Of a stretch of DNA of 64,000 bases, positions 1 to 7,473 are shown piece after piece. A model generated the notes under the pieces. That model saw only the letters and a list, made by a program, of their open reading frames with translations, did not search any database and had not been told where the DNA came from. Origin of the DNA: Sphingomonas yunnanensis (GTDB taxonomy: Bacteria; Pseudomonadota; Alphaproteobacteria; Sphingomonadales; Sphingomonadaceae); NCBI RefSeq assembly GCF_019898765.1, contig NZ_JAIOKB010000001.1, forward strand, positions 682,001-746,000, read 5' to 3'. Positions within the stretch are counted from its first letter, which is position 1, and each line of letters opens with the position of its first letter. A program made the position numbers and the translations under genes.

Positions 1-326
1 GAGCGGCGATAGCCGGTGACGACGATGTCACCGCCGTCCGCGGCGGAGTCGGCGGCGTCGGCCTGGAGCTGGCCGGGGCTGTCGAGCGTGCTGTTGGCAG
101 CGGGCGCGGAGACCTCGCCGGTGTTGCTCGACGGCGCCGGCACGACCGTCTGGTCGGGCGCCTTGTCGGCCTGCTCGGCCTGCGCGCCGGCGGCGGTCGA
201 GGGGCTGGTCTGCTGCGCCTGCGCGCTGCCGACGATCCCCGCGGCCAGACTCACCCCAGCCAGCAGCAGCGGCATCCGACGGCGCAGCGACGCGCGCGAC
301 GGGGCTTGGGCAGTGAAACCTCGCAT
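1..326 (-). CDS. TonB-dependent receptor, N-terminal fragment (runs off window)
   Basis: The first 108 residues of an outer-membrane receptor that would import a siderophore or, given its neighbours, more likely an oligosaccharide using TonB energy. The start ATG at 326 follows a GAGGAGGG ribosome site. An Arg-rich n-region and a hydrophobic stretch (about residues 19-35) ending in AQAQQ form a signal peptide. A low-complexity Ala/Gln/Asp linker follows, and the fragment ends in DIVVTGYRR, the TonB-box-like motif that opens sphingomonad receptors. The plug and barrel lie outside the window. It sits downstream of a ROK repressor and near a mannosidase and sugar kinase, so a glycan receptor is inferred. 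The family is secure; the substrate is not. Confidence 0.85.
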   Translation of the reverse strand, partial: MRGFTAQAPSRASLRRRMPLLLAGVSLAAGIVGSAQAQQTSPSTAAGAQAEQADKAPDQTVVPAPSSNTGEVSAPAANSTLDSPGQLQADAADSAADGGDIVVTGYRR

Positions 327-445
327 AAGTCCATCCCTCCTCTTCGCGGCGGGATTCGTTGCCCCGCCGCGTCCCTCGACCGAACCGCCGCGAGCGCGCC
401 AGCGGCACGCTGCACCCCTCATGCCGAGCGGCGATCACGAGGTTA

Positions 446-474
446 ATCAGACAATAGCAAAAGCAAATTGTCAA
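446..474 (-). promoter_or_regulatory. Candidate sigma70 promoter of the TonB receptor
   Basis: On the minus strand TTGACA (474-469) is followed, after exactly 17 bases, by TCTGAT (451-446). The -35 is a perfect consensus and the -10 matches 4 of 6. The predicted leader to the receptor ATG at 326 is about 115 bases. Confidence 0.5.
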
Positions 475-492
475 ATGGAAGAATTGAGAACG

Positions 493-512
493 TTCGCGCA
501 AACCTTTGCGAA
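493..512. promoter_or_regulatory. Palindromic operator candidate upstream of the receptor promoter
   Basis: The 20-base site reads TTCGCGCAAA-CC-TTTGCGAA, an almost perfect inverted repeat with one unpaired G in the left arm. It lies 19 bases upstream of the receptor -35 box and just beyond the 3' end of the ROK repressor gene. That fits binding by the neighbouring ROK protein or another sugar regulator. The link is inference. Confidence 0.45.
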
Positions 513-537
513 GAGACACTTTATAGCCGAGGTGGCC

Positions 538-1719
538 TTATTCGACCGCTTTCCACAAAGCGCCGGGCTTGGGCAGGAGAAAGTGGCTGAACGGCAGGAT
601 CGCGGCGCCTACCGCCGGTGCGTCCTCGGACAGCGCGGCGCGCTCGACCGGCGCCACCGCGGGCGCGTCCGTGACCTCGCCGAGCAGCGCGTTGACCCGC
701 TCCGCCAGCGACTCGACCAGAGCGGCCGGCAGCCGGCCGCCGATCAGCACCGCGGCGGGGTCGATCAGGCAGCTGATCGCGTCGAGCGGGGTGCACAGCT
801 GCCGCGCCGCGCGGTCGAGCCAGGCGTCGACGCTGGCGCGTGCGGCGTCGCTCGCGTCCGCGCCGAGGGCGGCGGCGATGGCGAAGCCATCGCGCGCGAG
901 ATGCTCCTGCAGCCCCGAGCGCGACACCAGCTTCTGCACCTGCTCGCGCGCGCCGTTCTCGCCGGGCGCGAGCATGAAGCCGAGCTCGCCGCTGCGCCCG
1001 TGCGCGCCGCGCGCGTAGACGCCGTCGCTCACCACGCCGCCGCCCAGGCCGGAGGAGATCAGGATGTAGAAGAAGTTGCTCAGCCGCTGCCCGCGCCCGA
1101 GCTGCATCTCGCCGGTCGCCGCCGCGGCGGCGTCGTTCTCGACGAAGACGGGCAGCGCGAGCGGCTCGGCGAACAGCGCCGCCATGTCAACCCGCTCCCA
1201 GGCGTCATAGGCGGCGGGCCGCCCCGGCAGGTCGACCGAGCCGAGATCGTCGGGTACCGCCACCCCGAGCCCGACCAGCTTGGTCGCGTCGACCCCGGCG
1301 GCGCGCAGCATCGGCTTGATCGAGCGTCGGTAGAAAGCGCGCACGTCGTCGGGCAGCGCGAAGTCGACCTCTTCCGACCGGCGCGCCAAGGTCTCGCCGG
1401 CGAAGTCGACCAGCACCAGCGTGATATGGTCGCGGTCGACGTTGACGCCGATCGAATAGCAGGCGTCGCGTTTGACCACGAGCTTGGTCGGCGGCTGGCC
1501 GCGGCCGCCGCGGCGCTGCCCGGCTTCCTGGATCAGCCCGTCCTGGAGCAGGCGCCGGGTGATGTTGGCGATCGCTGGCCCGGTCAGCCCGGTGATCTGC
1601 GCCAGCTCGACCCGGGTCAGTGAGCCGCCGACTCGGATCGCGTGGAGCGTCACCCGCTGGTTGTGATCGGCGGCGCGCTCGAGGTTGGTGCCCGACAGGC
1701 GTGGCGGTTCCCCGCTCAC
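538..1719 (-). CDS. ROK-family transcriptional regulator (NagC/XylR type)
   Basis: A 393-residue sugar-responsive repressor. A winged helix-turn-helix occupies about residues 19-65 (HNQRVTLHAI through TRRLLQDGLI). The ROK sugar-binding fold follows, with a GLGGGVVSDG phosphate-loop segment and GAHGRSGELG. I chose GTG at 1719 because GGGAGGG sits just upstream; the frame is open further back to 1860. The usual ROK zinc motif (GH followed by C-x-C-G-x-x-G-C) is absent: the histidine position reads GELGFM and no cysteine cluster follows. It is divergent from the sugar kinase/mannosidase pair and upstream of the TonB receptor on its own strand, so it probably controls one or both. Confidence 0.87.
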   Translation of the reverse strand: MSGEPPRLSGTNLERAADHNQRVTLHAIRVGGSLTRVELAQITGLTGPAIANITRRLLQDGLIQEAGQRRGGRGQPPTKLVVKRDACYSIGVNVDRDHITLVLVDFAGETLARRSEEVDFALPDDVRAFYRRSIKPMLRAAGVDATKLVGLGVAVPDDLGSVDLPGRPAAYDAWERVDMAALFAEPLALPVFVENDAAAAATGEMQLGRGQRLSNFFYILISSGLGGGVVSDGVYARGAHGRSGELGFMLAPGENGAREQVQKLVSRSGLQEHLARDGFAIAAALGADASDAARASVDAWLDRAARQLCTPLDAISCLIDPAAVLIGGRLPAALVESLAERVNALLGEVTDAPAVAPVERAALSEDAPAVGAAILPFSHFLLPKPGALWKAVE

Positions 1720-1940
1720 GCTGCCCGCCCTCCCGCCGCCCACCTCGTCGCGGATCGTCGCATGCCTGTCATCCCCTGCATTGTTATCGCTCCCGTTCCA
1801 GCGTCTTTCGCCGGGCACCGCAAGCAAGAACAACCGGCACGCCGAATTTGAATTATGCAATTTGGTGTTCTAAACACCCGGGTTCAGGGATGAACGCGCG
1901 GCCTTCACGCGCGACGGTGCAAGGGACGGGGGAGAGGGCG

Positions 1941-2894
1941 ATGCGATATCAGGCGGACGGGCCGGCGGCGCGCGCGCCGCTCGCCGGGGTCGAGCTGGGC
2001 GGCACCAAATGCGTGGCGACGCTGGCGCATTCGCCCGAGGCGGTGCTCGACCAGGTGACACTGCCGACGCTGGCCCCCGACGAGACGCTGCCCGCGCTCG
2101 CCGCGGTGCTGGCGGAATGGCACGAGCGTCACGGGCTCGCCGCGGTCGGCATCGCCTCGTTCGGGCCGGTCTGCCTGGATCGCGCCTCCCCTCGGTACGG
2201 CCACGTGCTCGCCACGAACAAGCCGGGCTGGCGCGACGCCGACGTTCTCGGCACGATCGCGGCCCCACTCGGTCTGCCCACCGGGTTCGACACCGACGTC
2301 AACGGCGCGGCGCTCGCGGAGATGCGCTGGGGCGCGGGCCGCGGACTCGACGACTTCGCCTATGTCACGGTCGGCACGGGCGTCGGGGTCGGGCTCGTGG
2401 TGCACGGACGCCCGACACGCGGACTCGGCCACAGCGAGATCGGCCATATCCGCGTGCCGCGCGCGCGCGGCGACGACGCGCCGAGCGCGTGCCGCTACCA
2501 CGACGATTGCGTCGAGGGGCTCGCCTCGGGCAGCGCGCTGCGGCTGCGGCTCGGCGACCGCGACGTCGCGACCGTCGGCCCCGACGACCCGGTATGGGAG
2601 CCGATCGTCGACGTGCTCGCGGCGATGTGCCACGCGCTGGTGGGAAGCACGGGGCCGCTGCGGATCGCGATCGGCGGCGGCATGCCGGTCAAGCAGCCGC
2701 ACCTGCTGCCGCGCATCGCGGCGCGTCTCGAGGCCAGTCTGGCGGGCTATATGGAGCTGCCCGAGGGCGACTATATCGTCCCGCCCGCTCTCGGGGATCG
2801 GGCCGGTCCGCTCGGCGCGATCGCGCTCGCGGCCGACGCGCTGGACGAAGAAGCCGATGTCGCCGCGCGGATCGCGGCGGAGGCGATGCTGTGA
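1941..2894 (+). CDS. ROK-family sugar kinase, fructokinase/mannokinase type
   Basis: A 317-residue cytosolic ATP-dependent hexose kinase. It shows the ROK ATP motif GVELGGTK (residues 16-23), the DTDVNGAAL region near residue 117 with the catalytic Asp, the GTGVGVG phosphate loop, and a complete zinc site: GHSEIGH followed by C-RYHDD-C. That Cys-x-His spacing is typical of fructokinases (Mak/ScrK-like) rather than glucokinases. The ATG at 1941 follows GGGGGAGAGGGCG; the frame remains open back to 1620 but the fold starts here. The stop overlaps the start of the GH92 mannosidase, so the two are co-translated. The kinase would phosphorylate the mannose or fructose released by that pathway. Substrate inferred from motif and context. 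Confidence 0.87.
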   Translation: MRYQADGPAARAPLAGVELGGTKCVATLAHSPEAVLDQVTLPTLAPDETLPALAAVLAEWHERHGLAAVGIASFGPVCLDRASPRYGHVLATNKPGWRDADVLGTIAAPLGLPTGFDTDVNGAALAEMRWGAGRGLDDFAYVTVGTGVGVGLVVHGRPTRGLGHSEIGHIRVPRARGDDAPSACRYHDDCVEGLASGSALRLRLGDRDVATVGPDDPVWEPIVDVLAAMCHALVGSTGPLRIAIGGGMPVKQPHLLPRIAARLEASLAGYMELPEGDYIVPPALGDRAGPLGAIALAADALDEEADVAARIAAEAML

Positions 2895-5260
2895 GCCGCG
2901 CCGCGTTCGCCCGCCCCGCCCTCCGCCGCCGTCTCGCCGGGGGCAGCGCCGCGCTCGCGCTGCTCGGCGCCCCCGCGCTGGGGCAGCAGGCGCCCTCACC
3001 TGACGGCGCGGTGGCGACGGCGCGCACGATCGACGCGGTCGACCCGTTCATCGGCACCGGCGGCGAGGGCCACACCTTCCCCGGCGCGGTCGCGCCGTTC
3101 GGCATGGTCCAGCTGTCGCCCGACACCGACACAGGCTGCGTCATTCGCGAATGTTACGCGCATGCCGCGGGCTATCGCCACGACGACCCGACGATCGAGG
3201 GTTTCAGCCACACGCATTTCTCGGGCGCGGGCCACTCGGACCTGGGCGACGTGCTGGTGATGCCGGTCAGCGGCGACGCGGTGGCGATGGACCCGGGCAC
3301 TCCCGCAGCCCCGGGGTATCGCTCGCGCTTCGACCATGCCAGCGAGGTGGCGCGGCCGGGCTATTATGCGGTGACGCTCGCGGCGCCGCAGGTGCGCGCC
3401 GAGATGACCGCCGGCACGCGCGTCGGCGTCCACCGCTACACCTTCCCGGCGGGCAAGGCGGCGCATCTGGTGCTCGACCTGCGCCGCTCGCTCTATAATT
3501 ACCCAGGCAAGGTGCTGTGGTCGGGGCTCCACCTGCGCGCCGACGGCACGCTGACCGGCTTCCGTGAGACCCGCGGCTGGGCGCCTGGGCGCAAGCTGTT
3601 CTTCGCGATGCGCTTCTCCGCGCCGCTCACCGGCCACGCCCTGGTCGATCGCGACGCCGACATCACTTACAAGGGCTTCCAGGCACCCGGCCGCGGCAGC
3701 GACGCGCTCGCCGAGAAGCTCGGCAGACAGCTCGAGGCGCGGCTCGACTTCGGCGCGCTCGACCGCCCGCTCGAGCTCCGCGTCGCGCTCTCCGGGGTGG
3801 ACGAGGCGGGCGCGGTCGCCAACCTCGACGCCGAGCCGGGCGACTTCGACGCCACGCTGGCGCGCACCCGCGCCGCCTGGGACGCCGCGCTCGGCGCGGT
3901 CGAGCTCGAGGCGCCCGCGCCCACCCGGACGATCGTCGCCACCGCGCTCTACCACAGCCTGATCGCGCCGAGCGTCTGGAGCGACGCCGACGGCCGCTAT
4001 CGCGGCCCCGACGACCAGGTGCATCGCGCCGAGGGCTACACCTTCCGCTCGACCTTCTCGCTGTGGGATACGTTCCGCGCCGAGCACCCGCTGCTGACGC
4101 TGGTGCAGCCGGCGCAGACCACCAAAGACGTCGTGCGCTCGCTGGTCGACAGCCAGCGCAACAGCCCGCACGGCATCCTGCCGGTGTGGCAGTTCGCCGG
4201 GCGCGAGACCTGGACGATGATCGGCTATCACGCCGTGCCGGTGATCGCCGACGCCTATCTCAAGGGCTTCCGAGGCTTCGACGCCGACGCGGCGCTCGAC
4301 GCGATGGTCGCCAGCGCGGACTATGCCCCATATGACGGGCTCGGCGATTACATGAAGCTCGGCTATGTGCCGATCGACCGCGAGCCCGAGGCGGCGTCCA
4401 AGACGGTCGAATATGCCTATGACGACTGGACGATCGCGCGGATGGCGCGCGCGCTGGGCCGCACCGACGTGGCGCAGCGCTTCGAGCGGCGCGCGGCGAA
4501 CTGGCGCAACAGTTTCGACGTCAAGACGGGCTGGCTGCGCGCGCGGAAGAGCGACGGCAGCTATCGCACGCCCTTCGACCCGACCGCGATCAACTACGGC
4601 TCCGACTATACCGAGGGCAATGCGTGGCAGTACAGCTGGTTCATGCCGCAGGATCAGGCCGGGCTGTTCCGGCTGCTCGGCGGCGACCGCGAGGCGGTGG
4701 CGAAGCTCGACGCGATGTTCGACTATGACAATTCCAAGGTCGACTACAGCCATGCCGAGGATATCGCCGGGCTGATCGGCCAGTACATCCACGGCAACGA
4801 GCCGAGCCACCATGTCGCCTATCTGTACAACTTCGCGGGCGCGCCGTGGCGCACGCAGGAGCGGCTCAAGCAGATCGTCGAGACGCAATATCATGCCACG
4901 CCCGAGGGGCTGAGCGGCAACGACGATCTCGGCCAGATGTCGGCCTGGCTGGTGTTCACCGCGCTCGGCTTCTACCCGGTCGCGCCGGGCAGCAACCAAT
5001 ATGTGATCGGCCGCCCGTTCGTGTCGCGCGCGACGCTGCGGCTGCCCGACGGCAAGCGCTTCGTGGTGGTCGCGGACGGATTGTCGGACGCCAACCGCTA
5101 CGTCGGCACGGTGACGCTCAACGGCAGGCCGCTGACGCGCAGCTGGATCGCGGACGCGGAACTGCGCGTGGGCGGTGAGCTGCGCTTCACCATGACGGCG
5201 CGGCCCAACAGGGCGTGGGGCGCCGGACGCGCCGCCCGGCCCTTCTCCATGACCCGCTGA
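2891..5260 (+). CDS. GH92 family alpha-mannosidase, exported
   Basis: A 789-residue calcium-dependent exo-alpha-mannosidase. It starts at GTG 2891, overlapping the kinase TGA (GTGA). An Arg-rich n-region and a hydrophobic stretch ending in ALGQQ form a signal peptide, so it is periplasmic. The mature part opens with VDPFIGTGGEGHTFPGA, the GH92 signature that builds the N-terminal beta-sandwich. The (alpha/alpha)6 catalytic domain has EGNAWQYSWFMPQD and GNDDLGQMSAW (near residue 677), both diagnostic of the family. Length is normal for GH92. With the TonB receptor and ROK kinase it forms a small mannoside-utilisation unit. The exact linkage (alpha-1,2, -1,3 or other) cannot be read. Confidence 0.93.
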   Translation: MSRAAFARPALRRRLAGGSAALALLGAPALGQQAPSPDGAVATARTIDAVDPFIGTGGEGHTFPGAVAPFGMVQLSPDTDTGCVIRECYAHAAGYRHDDPTIEGFSHTHFSGAGHSDLGDVLVMPVSGDAVAMDPGTPAAPGYRSRFDHASEVARPGYYAVTLAAPQVRAEMTAGTRVGVHRYTFPAGKAAHLVLDLRRSLYNYPGKVLWSGLHLRADGTLTGFRETRGWAPGRKLFFAMRFSAPLTGHALVDRDADITYKGFQAPGRGSDALAEKLGRQLEARLDFGALDRPLELRVALSGVDEAGAVANLDAEPGDFDATLARTRAAWDAALGAVELEAPAPTRTIVATALYHSLIAPSVWSDADGRYRGPDDQVHRAEGYTFRSTFSLWDTFRAEHPLLTLVQPAQTTKDVVRSLVDSQRNSPHGILPVWQFAGRETWTMIGYHAVPVIADAYLKGFRGFDADAALDAMVASADYAPYDGLGDYMKLGYVPIDREPEAASKTVEYAYDDWTIARMARALGRTDVAQRFERRAANWRNSFDVKTGWLRARKSDGSYRTPFDPTAINYGSDYTEGNAWQYSWFMPQDQAGLFRLLGGDREAVAKLDAMFDYDNSKVDYSHAEDIAGLIGQYIHGNEPSHHVAYLYNFAGAPWRTQERLKQIVETQYHATPEGLSGNDDLGQMSAWLVFTALGFYPVAPGSNQYVIGRPFVSRATLRLPDGKRFVVVADGLSDANRYVGTVTLNGRPLTRSWIADAELRVGGELRFTMTARPNRAWGAGRAARPFSMTR

Positions 5261-5340
5261 GATGCTCGGCTACCAGAAGTAAACCGCTGAGGCGTGAAGA
5301 TATTCTCTGATCGAGTGCGCGCGCGCACGGCGGGCGGAGA

Positions 5341-5977
5341 GTGAGAGTGCGGCGGTTCGGGCAGACGCAGGGCAAGGATCAGGCGAGGGTGGCGGGTGGC
5401 GGCGAGCAGGCGCTCGTCGGTGACCTGTTGCTCGCCTTGCGCGAGCGCGAGGACCATTACCGCACCAGCGTCGAGATGGCGCGCCATATCAGCTGGACCG
5501 CCGACGCGAGCGGCGCGATCCTCACCGTCAGCGCGCGCTGGGAAGAGATCACCGGGATCAGCCGCGCGCGCGCTCGACCGCGGCTGGATCGAGGCGCTCA
5601 ACCCGCTCGACGTGCCGCCCACCCTGCTCGCCCGGCAGCACGCGCTCGACACCGGCGCGGCGGTCGAGTCCGATTACCGGCTGCGCACGCCCTACGGTGA
5701 CCGCTGGTTACGCGCCTATGCCAAGCCGCGGCGCGACGCGAGCGGCGCGGTGACTCGCTGGTATGGCACGCTCGACGACATCGACGATCGCAAGCGCGCG
5801 GAACAGGCGATCCTCGGGCTGGCACGCCAACTCGACATCGCGGTCCTCGCCGAGGGGGTCGAGACCGCCGCTCAGGCTGAGTATCTGCTCGCCGGCGACT
5901 GTGCCGACGCGCAGGGCTATCTGTCCGGCCGCGCGATGCCCGCCGCGCAGGCGATGGCGCCGCTCGCCGCCGCCTGA
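5341..5977 (+). pseudogene. Broken PAS-(GGDEF)-EAL signalling gene
   Basis: Two adjoining frames together encode one PAS domain. The frame from GTG 5341 gives HISWTADASGAIL...WEEITGISRA. The sequence then continues in the +2 frame as ALDRGWIEALNPLDV...WYGTLDDIDDRKRAEQ. The frame change falls inside a GC-repeat run at 5561-5573. Straight after RKRAEQ the sequence becomes the very end of an EAL phosphodiesterase domain (AILGLARQL, AEGVETAAQAEYL, QGYLSGRAMPA) and stops. The GGDEF domain and roughly the first two thirds of EAL are missing. So a cyclic-di-GMP enzyme has lost both an internal block and its reading frame. A short PAS protein might still be made, but no enzyme activity is possible. 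Confidence 0.75.
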
Positions 5978-5984
5978 GCCCTGA

Positions 5985-6410
5985 TCAGCGGCGCTCGGAC
6001 CGGCGCAGCCGCGCGCTGCTGATGCTGGCGAGCAGCAGCTCATAGTGATCGTTGGTGTAGCCCGCGGCGAGAAAGTTCTTCACCGCGCTCACCGGCACCG
6101 CGAAGCCCTGGTGCCAGGCGTGCACCGCGAGCCGGCGCAGCGCCTCCAGCTTCGGATCGGCGAGCCTCGGGTTGGGCTGCTTGCCGAACAGCACACCCAT
6201 CGCCACCGAGATCCGGCCCGGCTCGCGCAGCGACGAGAGCCGGTCGCGGCGCGCGAGCGAGACCACCAGCCACTCGAGCGCGCTCAGCGCGGCGCGGTCG
6301 GCGGTGACCTCGGGTTCGGCGGTCGGCTCGGCGGCCGCCGGCGCGAGCCGGCGCTCGGCGGTGAGCGCGGCGGCGCCGCCGATGGCGGACGCGAAATCGA
6401 TGAAGGCCAT
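5985..6410 (-). CDS. Conserved hypothetical protein, 141 residues
   Basis: Not recognised. It starts at ATG 6410 behind GGGGAGAGACGAC. The N-terminus is Ala-rich (about residues 1-40). The rest is predicted helical, with a mix of hydrophobic and Arg residues (ALEWLVVSLARRDRLSSL, AVHAWHQGFAVPVSAVKNFLAAGYTN). It has no transmembrane segment, cysteine cluster or catalytic motif that I can see. A regulated-looking promoter with two palindromes lies about 200 bases upstream, next to a TetR gene, so it may be a TetR-controlled gene. Codon use is like that of the neighbours, so it is a plausible real gene. Confidence 0.6.
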   Translation of the reverse strand: MAFIDFASAIGGAAALTAERRLAPAAAEPTAEPEVTADRAALSALEWLVVSLARRDRLSSLREPGRISVAMGVLFGKQPNPRLADPKLEALRRLAVHAWHQGFAVPVSAVKNFLAAGYTNDHYELLLASISSARLRRSERR

Positions 6411-6609
6411 GTCGTCTCTCCCCTTCGGAGTCTGCGGGGCGCACGCCATCCGCCGGAGAACCGGGGCGAGAGCGCCGTGTCATTCTAGAGCGAGGGTGCC
6501 GCGCGGCTGACGCGCCACCGCGCCGGCGATCAGGTCGCTGGATCGTGGGTGAGCGGTCGTGCCATCGCGGCGTCCCTCCGGTGAAGGTGCCGCCGGAGCG
6601 TCACCGCCG

Positions 6610-6673
6610 TTTCTATACTATGCGGTATAGAAAGCCGTACCGGCGGCGTCAACGCTTTATGTACCGCTCGGTA
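6610..6673 (-). promoter_or_regulatory. Promoter overlapped by two palindromes (TetR-operator candidates)
   Basis: On the minus strand TTGACG (6652-6647), 17 bases, then TATACC (6629-6624) make a sigma70-like promoter facing the hypothetical gene at 6410. A perfect 9-base inverted repeat, TTTCTATAC-6-GTATAGAAA (6610-6633), covers the -10. A second, TACCG-CT-CGGTA (6662-6673), sits just upstream of the -35. TACCGNNCGGTA is a common TetR-family operator form. A one-mismatch copy (7312-7323) lies at the start codon of the adjacent TetR gene. The leader to 6410 would be about 200 bases; I see no gene in 6411-6609. Confidence 0.5.
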
Positions 6674-6694
6674 GCGTTTTTTCTTACGAGCGGC

Positions 6695-7312
6695 TCAGCG
6701 CGTCGGCCACATCGCGAGGCTGGTGTCGACTACCTGCTCGAGCTCGGCGCGCGTCGCGCCGGACCCTGCCTGGACCGCCATGCCCTGCAGGATCGCGTAA
6801 AGATATTGGCATAGCGCCTGCGGCGTGATGTTGGCGGGGAACTCGCCGGCGCGCTGCGCCTGGTCGAAGCGCTCGACCAACGCCGCCTGCGACGAGGCAC
6901 GGCGCGCGATCACGTCGTCCTTGATCGACTGTCCCTCCGACCCGCAGGCGGTGGCGCTGATCACGCCGAGGCATCCCTTCGGGCCGCCGCTGTTGCACTG
7001 CGCGTTGATGGCGCCGCGCATGAAATATTCCGCGACGGCGCGCGCGGTCGGCTGGTTGAGCGCCTCGCGCGTGTAGGCGAGCTTCTCCGCCTCGTAGAGG
7101 TCGAGCGCCTTGTGGAACAGCGCTTCCTTGTTGCCGAAGGCGGCGTAGAGGCTTGGCTTGGTGATCCCCATAGCCGAGGTGAGGTCGGCCATGGACGCGG
7201 CCTCATAGCCCTTGGTCCAGAAGACGCCGAGCGCGGCCGCTAGCGCCTGCTCGGTGCAGAACTCGCGCGGACGCCCCTTGACGGCGGAGCAGGCGGTGGC
7301 AGTGGATTCCAT
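6695..7312 (-). CDS. TetR/AcrR-family transcriptional regulator
   Basis: A 205-residue repressor. The N-terminal helix-turn-helix (about residues 15-60) contains ALGVFWTKGYEAASM and MGITKPSLYAAFGNKEAL, the classic TetR pattern. The ligand-binding C-terminal domain includes a Cys/Gly-rich turn (NSGGPKGCLG) typical of a large sphingomonad subgroup. I chose ATG 7312, where the fold begins; the frame is open to 7456 but that stretch is Arg-rich shadow. No good ribosome site precedes it. The start codon overlaps TAACGGCCGGTA (7312-7323), a likely autoregulatory operator. Ligand and targets are unknown. Confidence 0.88.
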   Translation of the reverse strand: MESTATACSAVKGRPREFCTEQALAAALGVFWTKGYEAASMADLTSAMGITKPSLYAAFGNKEALFHKALDLYEAEKLAYTREALNQPTARAVAEYFMRGAINAQCNSGGPKGCLGVISATACGSEGQSIKDDVIARRASSQAALVERFDQAQRAGEFPANITPQALCQYLYAILQGMAVQAGSGATRAELEQVVDTSLAMWPTR

Positions 7313-7323
7313 AACGGCCGGTA
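7312..7323. promoter_or_regulatory. Putative autoregulatory TetR operator
   Basis: Read on the minus strand the site is TACCG-GC-CGTTA, a one-mismatch version of the perfect TACCG-CT-CGGTA palindrome at 6662-6673. It overlaps the TetR start codon, where a repressor would block its own expression. Confidence 0.4.
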
Positions 7324-7473
7324 TGTAATGTGCCTGCAACGCCGCGTCTAGGTCGGCGCGGCTCGGCTCGTCCCGTCGTGACGCGCACGAGGGTGACCGT
7401 GACCAGCGGCGTCGCGGCGAGGTCGCGGCGTCCGCCGAGCGAGGGTCGGTGTCCACGTTCGCCGGTTATCTTC

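Noticed and set aside
2996..4999. A 667-residue open frame on the minus strand across the GH92 gene
   Set aside because: High-GC antisense shadow: repetitive Arg/Ala/Val/Gly composition, no recognisable motif, and it opposes a clear GH92 domain.
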